DNA of 64,000 nt from positions 1,142,001 to 1,206,000 of the forward strand of contig NZ_CP082333.1 in assembly GCF_019890935.1 (NCBI RefSeq), in the 5' to 3' direction. The notes under the pieces were generated by a model. The model searched no databases, was not told the DNA's origin, and saw nothing but the letters and a program-made list of their open reading frames with translations. The DNA is from Exiguobacterium acetylicum. Lineage in GTDB: Bacteria; Bacillota; Bacilli; Exiguobacteriales; Exiguobacteriaceae. The position numbers and the translations under genes are program-made. Shown one piece after another: positions 54,515 through 63,249 of the stretch (the first letter of the stretch is position 1; each line of letters begins with the position of its first letter).

Positions 54515-56269
54515 GTGAATAACTCACACATTCGTTATGAAGCATTGCATCCGCTTGTCGAAGAGATTCTTGAAAAACTGAGTGAACGAATCGGCGTCAA
54601 TACGTTATTTTTTGCATTGAACGACTCCTACAGCAATTTCGTCGTCAAGGCGATCAATCAAGAACGACAATTGATTGAAGAAGGCTCGACCCATGTCTTC
54701 CAACATGTCCTCTGTAAGTTGGTCGTCGATGAGACGGACGGGAAGGTCTCGATCAATGAATTGCTCAATGACCCGTTGACGGTCAATCATCCGGTCACGA
54801 AAGCCCTTGGAAACGGTAGCTTTTTAGGGGTGGCGATCAAAAACGCGGAGAACGAAAAAATCGGAACGTTATGTGCCTTCGATGATCAACCATTTGACTT
54901 CAAGGAACAGGACATCGCGCTTGTCGAACGATATGCAGATATCATTAGTAAATCAATCAATGTTGAAACGTATGTCATCAAAGACGCTTTGACAGATGTC
55001 TATAACGAACGCTATATGAATCGACTGATTTCGAGTGTGACGATTCATCCAGCTTTCTTGATGGTACTAAACCTCGATCGTTTCCATGCGATCAATGCGA
55101 CGCATGGGTACCGATCCGGGAACGAAGTATTGCGCGAAATTGCAAACCGGCTGAAATATGTCCCATTACCGAATCATGTTGTCGGACGAATGGATGGTAA
55201 TGAATTCGTCGTCTTATCGGCACTGGAGCAGGAACAGGAATTCGAACAGCATGCAGAAGAGTATGCTCGCATCGTCACGGAAGCGATTGAACAACCGATC
55301 GTTGGTGTCGCGGACGAACCGATTCACGTGACGGCATCGTCTGGGGTCAGTCTCCTGACCGGTGACATGGCGAGTCGTCAGACGCAGATTTATGCAGCGG
55401 AAGCCTTGATGCAACAAGTGAAACACGACGGGAAACGTCGAACCTCGTTCGTCAATCCGAACCGACATGCGGAGCAACACCCGTTTGCGTCAGTCCTTGA
55501 ATCAGAGCTGTCGCATGCACTGGAACGGGGGCAGTTCGAACTTTATTATCAATGGATTGTCGATGCGAAACAAGAACATTATGTCGCGGTAGAAGCACTT
55601 CTACGCTGGAATCATCCAGTGCTTGGCTTTGTCAGTCCGACGGATTTCATTCCGATTGCTGAGAAGATGGAGATTTTTCCGGACATCGGTCGATTTACGA
55701 TTTGTCAGGCCATCTTGGACCAACGCCGGCTAGAAGAAACGTTTGGTCGCAAGATTTCCGTTGCCGTCAATCTATCGGCAAGTCAGTTCGAGTCGGATCA
55801 ACTCTTTTCAGAATTACTCCGACTGACGGAAGAATCGTACTTTCCGGGTGAACGACTTATTCTTGAAATCCGGGAGGAAGTCTTGCAGACGCGTCGTCGT
55901 TTTGCGATCAAACGCTTGGAACAGTTACGCCAAGCAGGCTATCGTCTGACCGTCGATCATTTCGGTAGTCATTATGCGTCACTCAATTCGTTGTTACGCT
56001 TGCCTGTTCAAGCGGTCAAACTCGATCCAATCTTTACGCGTCGACTCGTTCAAAATCAGCTGGAGCGCTCGATGATTCGCTCTGTCCATTCCTTGACGTC
56101 GACGTTGAACATCGCGCTCGTGATTCAGGAAGTCGAAACACCGTCACAGTTGCAGCACATTCAAACGTTAGATGAGTTGTTGTATGTGCAAGGATACGAG
56201 GTCCATCATCCTCAACCGATCGATCAACTGCTCGTCGAAGACATCATACGAGGACGTGCTGAGGTTTAA
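54515..56269 (+). CDS. GAF-GGDEF-EAL protein, both enzymatic domains probably degenerate
   Basis: 584 residues from GTG with AAAGGAGG upstream; the longer ORF overlaps the kinase and lacks a site. GAF (about 5-145), GGDEF-like (155-305) with MDGNEF at 226-231 in place of GG[DE]EF, and EAL (330-580). The EAL motif itself (Glu360) and Asn in VAVNLS are present, but DDFGTGYS is VDHFGSHYA, so Asp482 is His, and the loop-6 glutamate region reads IQEVET. Likely a c-di-GMP sensor or inactive regulator rather than a cyclase. Paired with the kinase. Confidence 0.85.
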   Translation: MNNSHIRYEALHPLVEEILEKLSERIGVNTLFFALNDSYSNFVVKAINQERQLIEEGSTHVFQHVLCKLVVDETDGKVSINELLNDPLTVNHPVTKALGNGSFLGVAIKNAENEKIGTLCAFDDQPFDFKEQDIALVERYADIISKSINVETYVIKDALTDVYNERYMNRLISSVTIHPAFLMVLNLDRFHAINATHGYRSGNEVLREIANRLKYVPLPNHVVGRMDGNEFVVLSALEQEQEFEQHAEEYARIVTEAIEQPIVGVADEPIHVTASSGVSLLTGDMASRQTQIYAAEALMQQVKHDGKRRTSFVNPNRHAEQHPFASVLESELSHALERGQFELYYQWIVDAKQEHYVAVEALLRWNHPVLGFVSPTDFIPIAEKMEIFPDIGRFTICQAILDQRRLEETFGRKISVAVNLSASQFESDQLFSELLRLTEESYFPGERLILEIREEVLQTRRRFAIKRLEQLRQAGYRLTVDHFGSHYASLNSLLRLPVQAVKLDPIFTRRLVQNQLERSMIRSVHSLTSTLNIALVIQEVETPSQLQHIQTLDELLYVQGYEVHHPQPIDQLLVEDIIRGRAEV

Positions 56270-56288
56270 CCGTTCTTCAGTCGGGAAT
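56264..56288 (+). promoter_or_regulatory. Sigma-B-like promoter overlapping the EAL gene stop
   Basis: GTTTAA exact -35, 13-base spacer, GGGAAT -10 (consensus GGGTAT), 42 bases before the next start codon. Confidence 0.6.
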
Positions 56289-56330
56289 ACCTTAAAAGGT
56301 AGAACAAGTACATTTTAAGGGGGATGCCAA

Positions 56331-56597
56331 ATGGCTGATCAACACGATAAAGAAACGGATCCGATTACTTCAGGTAACCGAATGACGAAGGATGAAATTG
56401 CGGGGCGTGACCCGCAAGACCATGCGGAGGTTCCGAAAAAATCGAAGGATGAAAAAGAATCGAAGCATCCAGATCAAGAAGCAGATACATCAAGTGAAGA
56501 AGCTTCAAGTGAAGAGGCTCCCGATTTGTCCCATGCTTCAGATGAAGATGGCGATGTCCAGCCGTCTGATGATGACAACCAACAAGAAAAGGAATAA
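56331..56597 (+). CDS. Small acidic disordered protein
   Basis: 88 residues, nearly all charged or Ser, with repeated SSEEASSEEAP and DDDNQQ segments; no hydrophobic core. AAGGGGG lies upstream. Probably a hydrophilin-like stress protein, which agrees with the sigma-B-like promoter just upstream, but no family is recognised. A terminator follows. Confidence 0.6.
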   Translation: MADQHDKETDPITSGNRMTKDEIAGRDPQDHAEVPKKSKDEKESKHPDQEADTSSEEASSEEAPDLSHASDEDGDVQPSDDDNQQEKE

Positions 56598-56605
56598 CTA
56601 AAATG

Positions 56606-56655
56606 AAAGGCAATCGATGTCCAGCAGAAATGCCGGATACCGATTGCCTTTTTTT
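56606..56655. terminator. Intrinsic terminator (probably bidirectional)
   Basis: AAAGGCAATCG / CGATTGCCTTT arms around a GC-containing loop with a T run downstream and an A-rich flank upstream. Confidence 0.75.
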
Positions 56656-56669
56656 GATGGAGTAAACGG

Positions 56670-57635
56670 TTACTCGCCACCCCCACCGCCGTCACCACCA
56701 CCATCAAATCCTCCGTCGATCCCGCCGTCTGTCGCATGAGACGTGTCGGTCAAATCAACAGGGAAGAGTAAGAACGGAATCGCGTCGGCACCATCCGGCG
56801 GGAGAATCGAAGATGGGAAGAGCTGTTGCAGGATCGTTTGTTGACTTAAATACAATCGGATTGCTGTCAAATAGACTAAGTCCTTCCGGTATTTAAAATG
56901 TAAATCAGAGCGTAACGCCTCTGCCATTTGTTCGAGTGACGAAGCGTGAACGCTTGGATCACCGAGTAACGCAAGCATGCCGTGGAATGACAGCGGAACA
57001 TGGTGTTTACGATGTATCTTACGGGATGCCTCCACTTGTGCGATATAGCGATCCCAATCGTCTTCAGGCAATAAAGCGAATATCAAGGCGACGACATACG
57101 TCTGTTGAGCGCGTCCGAATCGTCGTTTGAGTCGTTGATAAACCATCTCGATACGCGAGGCGAGTTCGTCTAACTCACCGCGTGTCGTAGCGTGAAAGTA
57201 GACGAAAGAGATCAATAGCGGTGACACGATGAACCGATGTTGTTTTTTGAGGCGTGTAAATAATTGTACCGTTCGGTCAAGTACCGCGTCCTGTGGAGTT
57301 AGACGGCTGATGAACAGGGCAGTAGAGTAGGCATTCAAGGGATGCGACAAGCGATGCGATTTAAAATAGCCATGAATCGACATCATCTCAGCAATCCGAC
57401 TCGGTGTGTGGGCGTCAAAGGCATGAATCTTCGAAGCAAGCAATAATGCCTGGGTGGTTTGTGTACGCAAGCGTATTTTCAAATCGTCTGCTGTCTCAAG
57501 CAACACACTTGCGGAAACCTGCTCCGTTCCGATCGTCCGGTCGAATGCCAGTTCGATGAGAATGCCATCCTGATAGGTTCTGAATTCTGGTCCGATGTGA
57601 TCCAGCTGTCGCAAGAAAGTCGTCGCGATCTCCAT
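56670..57635 (-). CDS. DUF4003 family protein with Gly/Asp-rich tail
   Basis: 321 residues from an ATG with AGAGGAGG upstream. A helical body (about 5-285) resembling DUF4003 (LLLASKIHAFDAHTPSRI, YFKSHRLSHPLNAYSTALFI, RFGRAQQTYVVALIFALL) ends in a glycine/aspartate tail (GGFDGGGDGGGGGE). Role unknown. The DUF1836 gene lies upstream on the same strand with a 54-base gap. Confidence 0.75.
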   Translation of the reverse strand: MEIATTFLRQLDHIGPEFRTYQDGILIELAFDRTIGTEQVSASVLLETADDLKIRLRTQTTQALLLASKIHAFDAHTPSRIAEMMSIHGYFKSHRLSHPLNAYSTALFISRLTPQDAVLDRTVQLFTRLKKQHRFIVSPLLISFVYFHATTRGELDELASRIEMVYQRLKRRFGRAQQTYVVALIFALLPEDDWDRYIAQVEASRKIHRKHHVPLSFHGMLALLGDPSVHASSLEQMAEALRSDLHFKYRKDLVYLTAIRLYLSQQTILQQLFPSSILPPDGADAIPFLLFPVDLTDTSHATDGGIDGGFDGGGDGGGGGE

Positions 57636-57689
57636 GACTGTTCCTCCTCTGCCTTTTCGTATAGTGTATCACGCAGCGAAAGCGTTATC

Positions 57690-58205
57690 TTATTTTTTCA
57701 GTTGGGTGTCTATCAAGTGTTCTGCTGCGCGTCGGTACAAGTTACTCATATGAGCCATCGCTAAGATCTGTTCCAGTGGGTCGGTCGTCGAGGCGGTCAA
57801 AGCCTCTTGTTCCGTTACGAAGCGGGCTGTATTTTGCTCTGCTAACATGAGATAGTCACGGTAAAATCCTTCAAGGTCGAGTTGATCCTGTTCGATCCCT
57901 TCGTTCAAGGGCGCGAGAATTGTTTTAATATCATTGATCGAAAACGAACTTTTCAATTGATATATCAAGCTGATCAGAATCAAGTGCTCCTTCGTGTACT
58001 TTTTATTCGTGACCGGAAAGAATAATTTCTTTTTGGCATAATTGTTGATCATCGTCTTCGTCAAAATCGTCTCGTCTGCACTTCGCGTCGTTTCCTCGAA
58101 TGTCCGCTCGAACAGTTGGATGACTTGATCCATATAGAGATCGATATTCGGGATATCTTCGAGCTGTAATTGACGATCGTGTCTCGTGTCGTCAGCATGT
58201 GTCAT
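57690..58205 (-). CDS. DUF1836 putative DNA-binding regulator
   Basis: 171 residues. IPNIDLYMDQVIQLFE, LTKTMINNYAKKKLFFPVTNKKYTKEHLILISLIYQLKSSFSINDI is the DUF1836 signature, which has a MerR-like winged helix. GGAGG lies 8 bases upstream of the ATG. Divergent from the hemolysin III gene with a 21-bp dyad between them, so it may autoregulate and control that gene. Upstream of DUF4003 on the same strand. Confidence 0.83.
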   Translation of the reverse strand: MTHADDTRHDRQLQLEDIPNIDLYMDQVIQLFERTFEETTRSADETILTKTMINNYAKKKLFFPVTNKKYTKEHLILISLIYQLKSSFSINDIKTILAPLNEGIEQDQLDLEGFYRDYLMLAEQNTARFVTEQEALTASTTDPLEQILAMAHMSNLYRRAAEHLIDTQLKK

Positions 58206-58278
58206 AAAAAAACCTCCAAAATCGCTAAAATAGGACTTTCTACTTCTCCATCATATGATAGAATACGTATATAACGCC

Positions 58279-58299
58279 ATGTAGTATTCAAAACTACAT
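58279..58299. promoter_or_regulatory. Putative operator between DUF1836 and hemolysin III genes
   Basis: ATGTAGT-ATTCAAA-ACTACAT, a perfect 7-bp inverted repeat with a 7-base spacer, between the divergent genes and 19 bases before the hemolysin III start. Confidence 0.55.
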
Positions 58300-58317
58300 A
58301 TCAGGGGAGGAACGAAA

Positions 58318-58965
58318 GTGAAAGCTTATATGAGAGAACCGATTAATGGATTAACGCACCTTGGAGGGGCTGTCTTTGCTTTTGTCGGGTTACTGGCACT
58401 TGTCATCAAGGCATCGTTAGAACGGGGGGCATCACTTGCGATTGTTGCAGCGATTATTTTTGGGGTCAGTATGATGGCGCTCTATGCCGTCTCAGCGACC
58501 TACCATATGGTGCTTGCGAGTGACCGGGCGATCGCGATCTGGCGTCGGTTGGATCATTCGATGATTTATTTGTTGATTGCCGGGTCTTACGCACCGTTTT
58601 GTCTCGTCAGTCTGAACGGTCCGACCGGTTGGGTCTTGTTCAGCATCGTCATGTTGATTGCAGTCTCTGGAATCACCTTTAAATTGGTTTGGTTCAACAG
58701 TCCACGTTGGTTATCAACGACGCTATACATCGGAATGGGTTGGATCATGGTATTTGCGATCACACCACTCGCGCAAGTCTTATCACCGCTTGGTATCGGA
58801 TTATTGTTCCTTGGTGGTATCTTCTATACGATCGGTGGCATCATCTATGGGCTGAAGCCACGTATCTTATCGTTCAAACATCTTGGATTCCATGAAATCT
58901 TCCATATTTTCGTACTACTTGGTAGCCTAGCGCATTTCCTATGTGTCTACTTCTTCGTCTTATGA
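58318..58965 (+). CDS. Hemolysin III / PAQR-family membrane protein (YqfA-like)
   Basis: 215 residues from GTG with AGGGGAGG upstream. Seven membrane helices; PAQR conserved residues are visible: EPINGLTHLGGAVFA, SATYHM with the His ligand, LDHSMIYLLIAGSYAPFCL, GGIIYGLKP and GFHEIFHIFVLLGSLAHFL (metal His residues). Metal-dependent hydrolase-like fold; the bacterial role is unclear, membrane lipid homeostasis being suggested. Own terminator downstream. Confidence 0.9.
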   Translation: MKAYMREPINGLTHLGGAVFAFVGLLALVIKASLERGASLAIVAAIIFGVSMMALYAVSATYHMVLASDRAIAIWRRLDHSMIYLLIAGSYAPFCLVSLNGPTGWVLFSIVMLIAVSGITFKLVWFNSPRWLSTTLYIGMGWIMVFAITPLAQVLSPLGIGLLFLGGIFYTIGGIIYGLKPRILSFKHLGFHEIFHIFVLLGSLAHFLCVYFFVL

Positions 58966-58969
58966 GGAT

Positions 58970-59005
58970 GTCCTCCTTCAGTCAATAGCTGAAGGAGTTT
59001 TTTTG
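58970..59005 (+). terminator. Intrinsic terminator
   Basis: CTCCTTCAG / CTGAAGGAG perfect stem with TTTTTTT tail. Confidence 0.9.
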
Positions 59006-59083
59006 TGTCTGATGGAAAATACAGGAGAAGTCGAGTGTCCTCACGAATGAAAGAACGAATAGATCACGCATAGGAGGAAAAGC

Positions 59084-60808
59084 ATGAAACATACACGATG
59101 GCAATTAGAAAAACTCTACACGATGGATGACGTCAAAGCAGGAATTACTACGATACAAGCGGCGTTGACGAAACGTCCGGCAAATGTGGCAGAACAGGTC
59201 GAGCGTTATCAGCAAGTCGCGCGCGACGTCGAGGAATGGAGCGACTTCATTTATTGTCTGTACGCTGAAGATGTCACGCGCTCAGAAGTCCATTCATTGC
59301 TCGAAGAGATTGAAATCGTACAAGCGATGGTGCGCAGTGAGGCAGCAGCACTCGATACGAAGATCGCTGCACTGTCACAAGAAGAGTGGGAGGAGCTCGT
59401 CACGGGTTCACCATACGCCTTTTTCTTGAACGAACGCCGTGACATCCAGTCGCGTCGTGCACCACTGGTTCAGGAACAATTGTTGCAGGATCTCGGTGTG
59501 GATGGGTTCCAAGGCTGGGGGCAGCTTTACAAACAGCGTTTCATGGCATTACGCGTCGACTTGGATAATAAGCAGGTCACGATCGGTCAAGGGCTACACG
59601 AAGCGATGTTCGCACCTGACCGTTCGGCTCGTTTAGCGGCAGCGACAGCAGTTGACACCGCGTGTGCACAAGAAGCTGACCTGTTTGCGACGATTCTGAA
59701 CCGGATTGCCGGCTTCAGATTGCAATCCTACAAGATGCGGAACTGGAATCAACCATTGACCGAGTTGCTTGAGCAGAACCGAATCTCGGAAGCGAGCCTA
59801 ACAGCGATGATGGAAGCACTTGATCAACACCGCGATCTCTTTCACGCCTATTACGCTCGCAAGATTGCCCAGGCAGAGCGGGTGACGGGAGAATGGCATG
59901 ATTTTGAGACGAACACCTATCGGTCCGCGCGTCACGTTCCGTTTGAGATGGCAGAGACCATCGTCACGACACAATTCAAACGATTGAATCCGCAGCTCGG
60001 CGCCTTCGCGGAAAACGTGTTTAGTGAGGGATGGGTCGATGCAGAGAATCGTCCTGGAAAAGCAGAGGGCGGATTCTGCGCTGCCTTTCCGATTGCCAAG
60101 GAGAGCCGGATCTTCATGACGTACCGCGACAGTTATCCGGACGTCGCGACGCTCGCTCATGAATTTGGTCATGCCTATCATAATTATTTACTGCAAGACG
60201 AACCGTATTTAAATCAAGTCAAAGGAACGAGCATCGCGGAGACGGCTTCGACGTTCATGGAGAATCTCGTCCTCGATGCTGCCATCAAAGAGACGACGGA
60301 ACGGGAGGAAGTGCTCGCTCTCCTAGAGGTCAAAATCCGAGAAGGGTTAAAATATGCCAGCATCGTTCCCGGCATGTTCCGGTTCGAGCAACGTTTTTAT
60401 GCGGAACGTCAGCAAGGGACGGTCAGTGCCGAACGGTTAAGTGAACTCCTGCAAGAGGAAGAACGGTTAGCCTATGGTCCAGTATTGCCTGAACCGGCGC
60501 GCTATAAATGGATGTACATCAGTCATCTGTTCAATCCGAATCTTGCGTTCTACAACATTCCCTACACGATCGGTTATCTGCTCAGCAATAGTCTGTATCA
60601 GACGGTTCAAGCGGATCCGAGTCAATTTTCGGCAGTCTTTGAAGCCGTCATGCATGATTCCGGTCAAGCGACGATTGATGAGATCGTTACACGTCATCTC
60701 GATGCTGATCCGACATCTGTCGCGTTTTGGATGGAAGCTCAGCAACCGCTCGTCCAGGCAATTGAGCAGTACCTGACGTTAACGGAATCCTCTCTCTCCG
60801 TCGATTGA
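59084..60808 (+). CDS. M3-family oligoendopeptidase (PepF-like)
   Basis: 574 residues, cytosolic. Zinc motif HEFGH at 359-363 in LAHEFGHAYHN, with the third ligand Glu in the downstream SIAETASTFMENL helix. Cleaves small peptides. GGAGG lies 11 bases upstream of the ATG. rpiA follows 42 bases later and may be read through, although the functions are not related. Confidence 0.9.
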   Translation: MKHTRWQLEKLYTMDDVKAGITTIQAALTKRPANVAEQVERYQQVARDVEEWSDFIYCLYAEDVTRSEVHSLLEEIEIVQAMVRSEAAALDTKIAALSQEEWEELVTGSPYAFFLNERRDIQSRRAPLVQEQLLQDLGVDGFQGWGQLYKQRFMALRVDLDNKQVTIGQGLHEAMFAPDRSARLAAATAVDTACAQEADLFATILNRIAGFRLQSYKMRNWNQPLTELLEQNRISEASLTAMMEALDQHRDLFHAYYARKIAQAERVTGEWHDFETNTYRSARHVPFEMAETIVTTQFKRLNPQLGAFAENVFSEGWVDAENRPGKAEGGFCAAFPIAKESRIFMTYRDSYPDVATLAHEFGHAYHNYLLQDEPYLNQVKGTSIAETASTFMENLVLDAAIKETTEREEVLALLEVKIREGLKYASIVPGMFRFEQRFYAERQQGTVSAERLSELLQEEERLAYGPVLPEPARYKWMYISHLFNPNLAFYNIPYTIGYLLSNSLYQTVQADPSQFSAVFEAVMHDSGQATIDEIVTRHLDADPTSVAFWMEAQQPLVQAIEQYLTLTESSLSVD

Positions 60809-60850
60809 AGACGAATCGAAACGGGAACAGAAATGTAGGGAGGGATGCGG

Positions 60851-61549
60851 ATGTATGAACAGGAGAAACGATTAGTCGCTGAGGCAGCACTAACTTACGT
60901 GAAAGATGGGATGATAGTGGGTCTTGGGACGGGTTCGACGACGGAACGGTTCATCGAGGCGCTTGGTCCACTTGTGCAGGCGGGACTACAGATTCAAGGC
61001 GTGGCGACGTCACTTGCGACGGTCCGACTCGCGGAACAGTTACACATTCCGTTGATCGACTTGGAAGAGGGAATGGAAATCGATGTGACGATCGATGGGA
61101 TCGATCAGATTGACGGACGATTTCAAACGATCAAAGGTGGTGGCGGTGCACTATTTCGCGAGAAAATTGTCGCACTGATGAGTCGAGAATTGCTCTATCT
61201 GACCGATTCCTCGAAGTTCGTCCATCATTTAAGCGGACCGTTACCGGTTGAACTGGATCCGTTTGCCTTACCGTATGTACGACAACGGTTGCGTGATAAG
61301 CATGTCACCGCAACGTTGCGGCTGAAAGACGATCGTCCCTTCGTTACAGATGGAGGTCACGTGATTCTTGACGTGGACTTATCAGCCATCTCGGACGTCC
61401 GAGTATTCGCAAAAGAAGTGAAGAGTTGGTCGGGTGTACTCGAGACCGGTTACTTCGAGCGGCAGCCCGATCATGTCCTGACGGTCGAAGAGGGAAAGGT
61501 CAAACGCATCGCGCATCCACGACTGCGTGACGGTGGTGGATTGGTTTAA
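60851..61549 (+). CDS. rpiA: Ribose-5-phosphate isomerase A
   Basis: 232 residues from the ATG at 60851 (the one at 60845 abuts the site GGGAGGG). Interconverts ribose-5-phosphate and ribulose-5-phosphate. Family motifs: [29 protein letters not shown] and the catalytic [13 protein letters not shown] with conserved Glu. Works with the transketolase also found in this window. A small gene follows 20 bases downstream. Confidence 0.93.
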   Translation: MYEQEKRLVAEAALTYVKDGMIVGLGTGSTTERFIEALGPLVQAGLQIQGVATSLATVRLAEQLHIPLIDLEEGMEIDVTIDGIDQIDGRFQTIKGGGGALFREKIVALMSRELLYLTDSSKFVHHLSGPLPVELDPFALPYVRQRLRDKHVTATLRLKDDRPFVTDGGHVILDVDLSAISDVRVFAKEVKSWSGVLETGYFERQPDHVLTVEEGKVKRIAHPRLRDGGGLV

Positions 61550-61569
61550 GAAAGAAAGAAGGAAACCGT

Positions 61570-61830
61570 ATGGGCTTGAAAAAACGGTATTTATTCGGAG
61601 CAGGTGTCATTGCCGGTACGAGTCTACTGTTGTTCAGGAAGCGGGAACAGGGCACACAGACCGATGCGCTACGTGATTATTTAGCGCATCTCGATCAGGA
61701 TCCGAGTCCCGATGCTGCGAAAGACCCGGATGAAGTCGGATTGACGAAACTGGATTCGATCTATCGGTCGGAGTGGCAAGCGAATGGTTTTCCACGTTCG
61801 CGGACGGAGCTAGAGGAGCTTGAAAAATAG
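61570..61830 (+). CDS. Small membrane-anchored protein, unknown function
   Basis: 86 residues: short N-terminal hydrophobic helix (YLFGAGVIAGTSLLLF) and an acidic soluble tail. AAGAAAGAAGGA lies upstream of the ATG. No family recognised. Likely the last gene of the rpiA transcript; I see no terminator until the large palindrome at 61917. Confidence 0.55.
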   Translation: MGLKKRYLFGAGVIAGTSLLLFRKREQGTQTDALRDYLAHLDQDPSPDAAKDPDEVGLTKLDSIYRSEWQANGFPRSRTELEELEK

Positions 61831-61916
61831 TAAAAATCAGCTATGAGATACTTGAACGGCTTGATTTAATGGACTTTAGCATTGAAAATTAAATATAGAC
61901 AGCAGGATGCGTTTAG

Positions 61917-61972
61917 ACACCAATATTAAAAAACTTCGTCGGCATGCCGACGAAGTTTTTTAATATTGGTGT
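61917..61972. terminator. Perfect 56-bp palindrome acting as bidirectional terminator
   Basis: Both arms are identical in reverse complement across 56 bases, with core AAAAAACTTCGTCGGCATGC and its mirror. T runs follow the GC-rich core on both strands. The right arm contains the last codons and stop of the GH32 gene. Confidence 0.85.
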
Positions 61973-63249
61973 AGTATTGGATTGATGATGTTACCTGATA
62001 GTCGATGTTTAAAAGACTGTTGACCGTACACTCTGCTTGAGAATACAAACTCGCCTTCATTGATGAATACTTCAATAGAGGAGCGATCTACAAAGATTCG
62101 GAAGGATATCCCCTCAGCCTCTAAACGTCGGATATCTAGAGGTGAGTGAGAGCGATACAACTTCAATATCTGTCCTGTTTTAGAGAAAATAGCGTTCTCT
62201 CCGAAACATTCAAACTGAAAATCACCATCTGTCTCAAATGAAAGTTCAAATGCATCACCGAAAAAATCTCGATTGTCTAATATTCGACTTGTTTTCCGTA
62301 GTTTATTTACTTCTTCAATTGGTGTCATGTAAAGATGTCCTTCCCGTAGTGTCAGCTCACGAGGAAGCGTCATCTGGTTCGCCCATCCTTCGGTTTGCTC
62401 TGGGCATGCGCTCTCCCACATCGCGTTCCATCCAATCAAAATCCGTCGTCCGCGCTCATCACAAAATGTCTGCGCAGCATAGAAATCATGTCCATAGTCG
62501 AGCTCAGTGAATGCGCCATGATTGAAACGAGGTGCATCGAGATCAAGCGTCCCTACGAAATATCCACATTGATGAAGGTTATGATATCGGTCATCGTCAG
62601 GCTCCATGCCTTGCGGTGAGAGCAACAAGATATCTTGACCGTCGAGCGAGAATATGTCAGGACACTCCCACATCCAACCGTGACGTCCAGTTTCACCGGC
62701 GATGACGCCGCGTTCGATCCAGTGTAGGGCATCATCGGACTCATACAGGATGACCTTTCCGTCAGCTTCATCCCGTGTGCCGAGTATCATATAGAAGCGT
62801 TCATCCTTCTCCCATACCTTCGGATCCCGGACATGCGCACTTCCACGTCGTGGGATTTCGGAGATGAGAGGATTCCTGTCATCTTTTTTGAACACCTTTC
62901 CATCCATGGATGTCGCGAGGCACTGCACTTGATGTAGCGCCTCTTTCTTCTCATCAAGCCAAGTGTTGCCCGTATAGAAGAGATGTAGGACACCGTCTTT
63001 CACCAACGCACTCCCGGAGAAGACACCGTCGCGGTCATAGTCCTGATCCGGACGCAAAGCGATCGGTTTGTTCTCCCAATGGATGAGATCGGTCGATGTA
63101 GCATGTCCCCAGTGCATGTCATCCCATTCGACACCGAACGGATGATACTGATAGAACAAATGATAGACGCCGTCCAATTGACATAGCCCATTCGGATCGT
63201 TCATCCAACCGAATGGCGGGGCGAAATGATAGTGCGGACGGTAGCTCAT
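61960..63249 (-). CDS. GH32 beta-fructosidase (sucrose/sucrose-6-phosphate hydrolase type)
   Basis: 429 residues, a complete five-bladed propeller plus beta-sandwich. The catalytic motifs are all present: nucleophile Asp18 in WMNDPNG, the transition-state Asp142 in RDP, and acid/base Glu195 in ECPD. The protein is cytosolic (no signal). The ATG overlaps the stop of the GH65 gene by 4 bases, so the two are co-translated. The substrate is sucrose, its phosphate or another fructoside; context suggests disaccharide catabolism. The stop lies in the palindrome. Confidence 0.9.
   Translation of the reverse strand: MSYRPHYHFAPPFGWMNDPNGLCQLDGVYHLFYQYHPFGVEWDDMHWGHATSTDLIHWENKPIALRPDQDYDRDGVFSGSALVKDGVLHLFYTGNTWLDEKKEALHQVQCLATSMDGKVFKKDDRNPLISEIPRRGSAHVRDPKVWEKDERFYMILGTRDEADGKVILYESDDALHWIERGVIAGETGRHGWMWECPDIFSLDGQDILLLSPQGMEPDDDRYHNLHQCGYFVGTLDLDAPRFNHGAFTELDYGHDFYAAQTFCDERGRRILIGWNAMWESACPEQTEGWANQMTLPRELTLREGHLYMTPIEEVNKLRKTSRILDNRDFFGDAFELSFETDGDFQFECFGENAIFSKTGQILKLYRSHSPLDIRRLEAEGISFRIFVDRSSIEVFINEGEFVFSSRVYGQQSFKHRLSGNIINPILHQY

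Noticed and set aside
61570-61830. Small gene as part of the sugar operon
   Set aside because: It lies on the opposite strand, close behind rpiA, with the palindrome between it and the GH32 gene.
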